A stretch of DNA of 64,000 nt from Gemmatimonadaceae bacterium. Lineage in GTDB: Bacteria; Gemmatimonadota; Gemmatimonadetes; Gemmatimonadales; Gemmatimonadaceae. The translations under genes were made by a program, and so were the position numbers. The stretch lies in NCBI GenBank assembly GCA_019637355.1, contig JAHBVT010000001.1, positions 2,635,192 to 2,699,191 on the forward strand, in the 5' to 3' direction. The first letter of the stretch is position 1. Each line of letters starts with the position of its first letter. The notes beneath the pieces are model-generated. The model was not told the DNA's origin. It did not search any database and saw only the letters and a list, made by a program, of their open reading frames with translations. Shown piece by piece: positions 60,868-64,000 of the stretch.

Positions 60868-61845
60868 ATGCCCGTCACCAGCATCGCCTCGAACGCCGCC
60901 GACCTCACGATGACCATCGAGGCCGAGTATCCCTGCTCGGTCGAGCGCCTCTGGGAGGCGTACTCGGACCCTCGCCAGCTCGAGCGCTTCTGGGGCCCCG
61001 AGCAGTGGCCGGCCACGTTCACGCGCCACGATATGCGCGTGGGCGGCGAGTCGCACTACTATATGACGGGCCCTGACGGTCAGCGCTCGAGCGGCTGGTT
61101 CCGCTTCCTCACCGTCGAGCCCGGCAAGCGCTTCGAGGTCGAGGACGGCTTCTCCAACCCCGACGGTAGCCGCAACGATGCGATGCCCTCGATGCGAATG
61201 GTCTTCACCTTCACCGCCACGAAGCAGGGTTCACGCTTCAAGAGCGTGACGTACTTCCCCAGCCTCGAGGCGATGGAAGAGCTCGTGAAGATGGGAATGG
61301 TGGAAGGCACGAAGTCGGCGATGAGCCAGATCGACGCCGTGCTCGCGGACCTCAAGACCTTCGCCGCCTCGCGGCCCACCGAGGCCCAGATCCTCAACGA
61401 CACGCAGATCCGCGTCAGCCGCGTGATCCGCGGCTCGGTCCAGGACGTTTGGCGTGCGCACCACGAGCCCGCCCTGATGCAGCGCTGGCTGCTCGGCCCC
61501 GATGGCTGGACGATGCCGGTCTGCGAGATCGCGACCAAGGTCGGCCAGCGCTACCGCTTCGAGTGGGAAGCCGAGGACAAGTCGCAGCGCTTCGGCTTCG
61601 TCGGCGAGCTCCTCGAGTCCGCACCGCCCTACCGCGCCGTCACCACCGAGCAGATGATCGGGATGGACGGCGAGCCGTCGAAGAACGAGATGACCCTCAC
61701 CGCCGTCCCCGCCGGCACCCTGCTCAGCATCGTCATCACCTATCCCAACAAGGAGGTGCGCGACATCGTGCTCGGCACCGGAATGACGGTCGGGATGGAG
61801 ACGAGTTACGCGCGGTTGGAGAGGGAGATCCTCGTCGCGGCCTGA
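60868..61845 (+). CDS. Tandem SRPBCC/AHSA1-domain protein
   Basis: The protein is 325 aa. AAGGAG lies 8 bases before ATG 60868. Two START-like AHSA1 domains, at about 12-150 (YPCSVERLWEAYSDPRQLERFWGP) and 175-320 (IRGSVQDVWRAHHEPALMQRWLLGP), are each typical of SRPBCC proteins encoded beside ArsR regulators. They bind hydrophobic ligands; the ligand is unknown. Fusion of two copies in one chain is less common than single-domain forms. Confidence 0.92.
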   Translation: MPVTSIASNAADLTMTIEAEYPCSVERLWEAYSDPRQLERFWGPEQWPATFTRHDMRVGGESHYYMTGPDGQRSSGWFRFLTVEPGKRFEVEDGFSNPDGSRNDAMPSMRMVFTFTATKQGSRFKSVTYFPSLEAMEELVKMGMVEGTKSAMSQIDAVLADLKTFAASRPTEAQILNDTQIRVSRVIRGSVQDVWRAHHEPALMQRWLLGPDGWTMPVCEIATKVGQRYRFEWEAEDKSQRFGFVGELLESAPPYRAVTTEQMIGMDGEPSKNEMTLTAVPAGTLLSIVITYPNKEVRDIVLGTGMTVGMETSYARLEREILVAA

Positions 61846-61851
61846 ACGGCA

Positions 61852-61985
61852 TTCACCACAGAGGGCACAGAGTCCACAGAGAACCACCACTACACGTGCT
61901 TTGGGGGCTCGTACCGAAGCATCGGTTCGAGCCCCCAGAAAAGGCAGTTGTAGTTCTCTGTGCCCTCTGTGCCCTCTGTGGTGAA
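61852..61985. repeat. Nested 134-bp inverted repeat between convergent genes
   Basis: Outer arms are perfect over 21 bp: 61852-61872 (TTCACCACAGAGGGCACAGAG) against 61965-61985. A second 10-bp pair, CACAGAGAAC (61875-61884) with GTTCTCTGTG (61953-61962), lies inside. The centre is a 16-bp stem with one mismatch: TGGGGGCTCGTACCGA (61902-61917) with TCGGTTCGAGCCCCCA (61922-61937), loop AGCA. The right side also repeats CCTCTGTG three times in tandem. It can terminate both converging transcripts and looks like a dispersed element. Confidence 0.75.
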
Positions 61986-61995
61986 CCGCAGTCCC

Positions 61996-64000
61996 TCACA
62001 GGACCACGTTCAGCAACCGCCCCGGCACCAGAATCACCTTCCTCGGCTCCCCGGTGATGAACTTCCCGATCACCGGATCCGCCTTGGCCGCCGCCAGCGC
62101 GGCCTCCTGTGTCACGTCCTTCGGGACCAGCACCTTGCCGCGCGTCTTGCCGCCCACCTGCACGACGAGTTCGATCTCGTCGCTCACCAGCAGCGCCGGA
62201 TCGTAGGCCGGCCAGCGCGAGTCGAACACGCTCGTCTGGTGCCCCAAGATCGCCCACAGTTCCTCGGCCACGTGCGGCGCGAACGGCGCCACGAGCTGCA
62301 CCACCGGCTCCACCTCGGCGCGGGCGGCCGTGCGCTCGTTCTTCCGCACCGTGTTCATATACTCCATCATCGCGGCGATGGCGGTGTTGTAGCTCAGCGC
62401 CGGCACGTCCTCGCCCACCTTCTTGATCGTCGCGTGCAGCTTGCGCTGCACCTCGGCGTCGGGCGCCGCCGCGTCGTCACGGTCGCGCACCGCGATCCAC
62501 AGGCGGTCCAGGAAGCGCTTCACGCCGCTGATGCCGCCGTCGCGGAAATCGCCGCCCTCCTCGAAGGGGCCGAGGAACATCAGGTAGGTGCGGAACGCAT
62601 CCGCGCCCCACTGCTCGATGTACTCGTCCGGGTTCACCACGTTGCCGCGCGACTTCGACATCTTCGCGCCCTCGCGGATGATCAACCCGTGCGCGCGGAA
62701 CTTCGTGAACGGCTCCTCGAAGTCGAGCAGCCCCGCGTCGTGCAGCACCATCGTGATGAAGCGCGAGTACAGCAGGTGCAGCACGGCGTGCTCGTTGCCG
62801 CCGATGTACGTCGTCACCGGCAGCCACTTCTTCGTCGTGGCGGCGTCGAAGGCCACGTCGTCGCGGCCCACGCTGGGGTAACGGAGGAAGTACCAGGCCG
62901 AGTCGAGGAAGGTGTCGCTGACATCGGTCTCGCGCCGCGCCTGCTTGCCGCAGGTCGGGCACGGCACGTGATACCACTCCTCGTGGCGCGCCAGCGGCGA
63001 GATGCCCGAGTCGTCCGGCTTGAAGTCGGGGATGTCAGGCAGCAGCACCGGCAGCTGCGACTCCGGCACCGGCACGGTGCCGCAGGCGTCGCAGTAGATA
63101 ATCGGGATCGGCGGACCCCAGTAGCGCTGCCGCGAGATGCACCAGTCGTGCAGACGGTAGTTCGTCACCGCCTCGCCGGCACGGCGCTCCGCCAGCCACG
63201 CGGTGACCTTGGCCTTGCCCTCGTCCACACCGAGCCCGTCGAACTGCTCGGAGTTCACGAGCACGCCGTCGCCGACGTAGGCCGCATCGCCGAGCGGCGT
63301 CTTGGCATCGTCGCCCGGGCCGGCCACCACGCGCAGGATCGGCAGCTCGAACTTCGTCGCAAACTCGAAGTCGCGTTCATCGTGGCCCGGCACCGCCATA
63401 ATCGCGCCGGTTCCGTACTCCATCAGCACGTAGTCGGCGATCCAGATCGGGATCATCTCGCCGGTGGCCGGGTTCACCGCGTACGAGCCGGTGAACTCGC
63501 CCGTCTTCTCCTTGCTGGTCTTGCGGCTCACGAGGTCCTGCTTGGCGGCACGCGCGCGATACTCGCGCACCACGCCCTCCTGCATCGGCGTCGTGAGCTC
63601 CTCCACCAGCGGATGCTCCGGCGCCAGCACCAAGTACGTCGCGCCGAAGATCGTGTCCGGGCGCGTGGTGAAGACCTCGATGCTCGTGCGGTCGGTGCGC
63701 AGCTCCGTAGTCACCGCCACGGCCGAGCTGCCGGCGTCGGCCAGCGGGTCGAGCACCGGGAAGCGCAGGCGCGCGCCGTCGGAGCGGCCGATCCAGTTCC
63801 GCTGCGCCTGCTTGGTCGTCGCCGACCAGTCCATCGTGTCGAGATTGGCCAGCAGGCGCGGCGCGTACTTGGAGATGTTGAAGAACCACTGCTCCAGGAA
63901 GCGCTGCTCGACCATCGTGCCGCAGCGCTCGCAGGCGCCGTTCACGACCTGCTCGTTGGCGAGCACCGTCTTGCACGACGGGCACCAGTTCACCGCCGCC
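61996..64000 (-). CDS. leuS: Leucyl-tRNA synthetase (N-terminal part beyond window)
   Basis: About 668 codons are visible and the start and HIGH motif lie outside. A zinc-ribbon-like element (CPSCKTVL, CERCGTMVEQ) precedes the CP1 editing domain, which has the Thr-rich TTRPDTIFGATYLVLAPEHPL and the editing Asp in VPGHDERDFEFA. Then come LHDWCISRQRYWG, the KMSKS loop (GAKMSKSRGN), the anticodon-binding helices and the C-terminal LVVQVGGKTRGK domain. It charges tRNA-Leu. It is convergent with the SRPBCC gene across the inverted repeat. Confidence 0.96.
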   Translation of the reverse strand, partial: AAVNWCPSCKTVLANEQVVNGACERCGTMVEQRFLEQWFFNISKYAPRLLANLDTMDWSATTKQAQRNWIGRSDGARLRFPVLDPLADAGSSAVAVTTELRTDRTSIEVFTTRPDTIFGATYLVLAPEHPLVEELTTPMQEGVVREYRARAAKQDLVSRKTSKEKTGEFTGSYAVNPATGEMIPIWIADYVLMEYGTGAIMAVPGHDERDFEFATKFELPILRVVAGPGDDAKTPLGDAAYVGDGVLVNSEQFDGLGVDEGKAKVTAWLAERRAGEAVTNYRLHDWCISRQRYWGPPIPIIYCDACGTVPVPESQLPVLLPDIPDFKPDDSGISPLARHEEWYHVPCPTCGKQARRETDVSDTFLDSAWYFLRYPSVGRDDVAFDAATTKKWLPVTTYIGGNEHAVLHLLYSRFITMVLHDAGLLDFEEPFTKFRAHGLIIREGAKMSKSRGNVVNPDEYIEQWGADAFRTYLMFLGPFEEGGDFRDGGISGVKRFLDRLWIAVRDRDDAAAPDAEVQRKLHATIKKVGEDVPALSYNTAIAAMMEYMNTVRKNERTAARAEVEPVVQLVAPFAPHVAEELWAILGHQTSVFDSRWPAYDPALLVSDEIELVVQVGGKTRGKVLVPKDVTQEAALAAAKADPVIGKFITGEPRKVILVPGRLLNVVL

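Noticed and set aside
61846-61995. tRNA or small RNA gene next to leuS
   Set aside because: The gap is fully explained by nested inverted repeats; no cloverleaf or CCA end can be drawn.
1-64000. Defence island or restriction-modification system explaining the CATG loss
   Set aside because: No methylase, restriction endonuclease, or known defence gene was found among the annotated genes; the cause must lie elsewhere.

Overview
The window is high-GC bacterial DNA that I estimate at about 69% G+C. It is almost fully coding: I place 57 protein genes, see no rRNA, tRNA or CRISPR array, and find no gene-free stretch above about 200 bases. The gene content suggests a Gemmatimonadota-type soil or freshwater heterotroph. 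This rests on the VPS10/sortilin-like repeat protein, secreted M14 peptidases, two secreted amidohydrolases, a duplicated FtsX-type (ADOP-like) permease, a fused CcoN-CcoO oxidase and many lipoproteins. The phylum is an inference from content, not from a marker-gene tree.

Layout, left to right. 1-1243 (-): end-truncated FAD amine oxidase and an outer-membrane barrel. 1386-5442 (+): secreted amidohydrolase, small membrane protein, BtuF-like protein, M42 aminopeptidase. 5449-7128 (-): HEAT-repeat protein. 7191-10768 (+): second amidohydrolase, HDAC-family deacetylase, proline-iminopeptidase-like hydrolase, unknown. 10896-14488 (+): PolX and endonuclease III (overlapping repair pair), TonB-C lipoprotein, cyclophilin, tiny membrane protein. 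14494-16395 (+): P1B-type metal ATPase. 16361-24553 (-): a complete cbb3 oxidase operon in the order ccoNO-ccoQ-ccoP-ccoG-ccoH-tauE/safE-like-ccoI-ccoS, in which every junction overlaps. 24756-26019 (+): small periplasmic protein and HD hydrolase. 26096-31789 (+): ECF sigma factor, probable anti-sigma, CpxP-like sensor, TolC, MacA-like adaptor and MacB-like permease, an envelope-stress/efflux unit. 31985-33967: Kup. 34016-42193: lipoprotein, M14 peptidase, PDZ protein, VPS10-like protein. 42252-51832: housekeeping and unknown genes, including UPF0182, DinB, a DEAD-box helicase and rhomboid. 51881-57981: ADOP-like permease and two tandem M14 proteins, one of which has lost its zinc ligands. 58061-61845: two-gene ABC exporter, YjbQ, and an ArsR-SRPBCC pair. 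61996-64000 (-): leuS, cut by the window edge.

Regulation visible in sequence. A perfect 19-bp palindrome plus an extra half-site precedes the cbb3 operon. A 14-bp palindrome covers the start codon of the ArsR gene, whose transcript looks leaderless. Several perfect or near-perfect GC-rich hairpins lie at operon ends. Arrays with a 7-bp period occupy at least five gene gaps.

The strongest unexplained signal runs through the whole window: the palindrome CATG is almost absent. I find two copies by eye, where base composition alone predicts well over a hundred. Codons before Met and before G-starting codons are bent away from the usual C-ending choice to avoid it.
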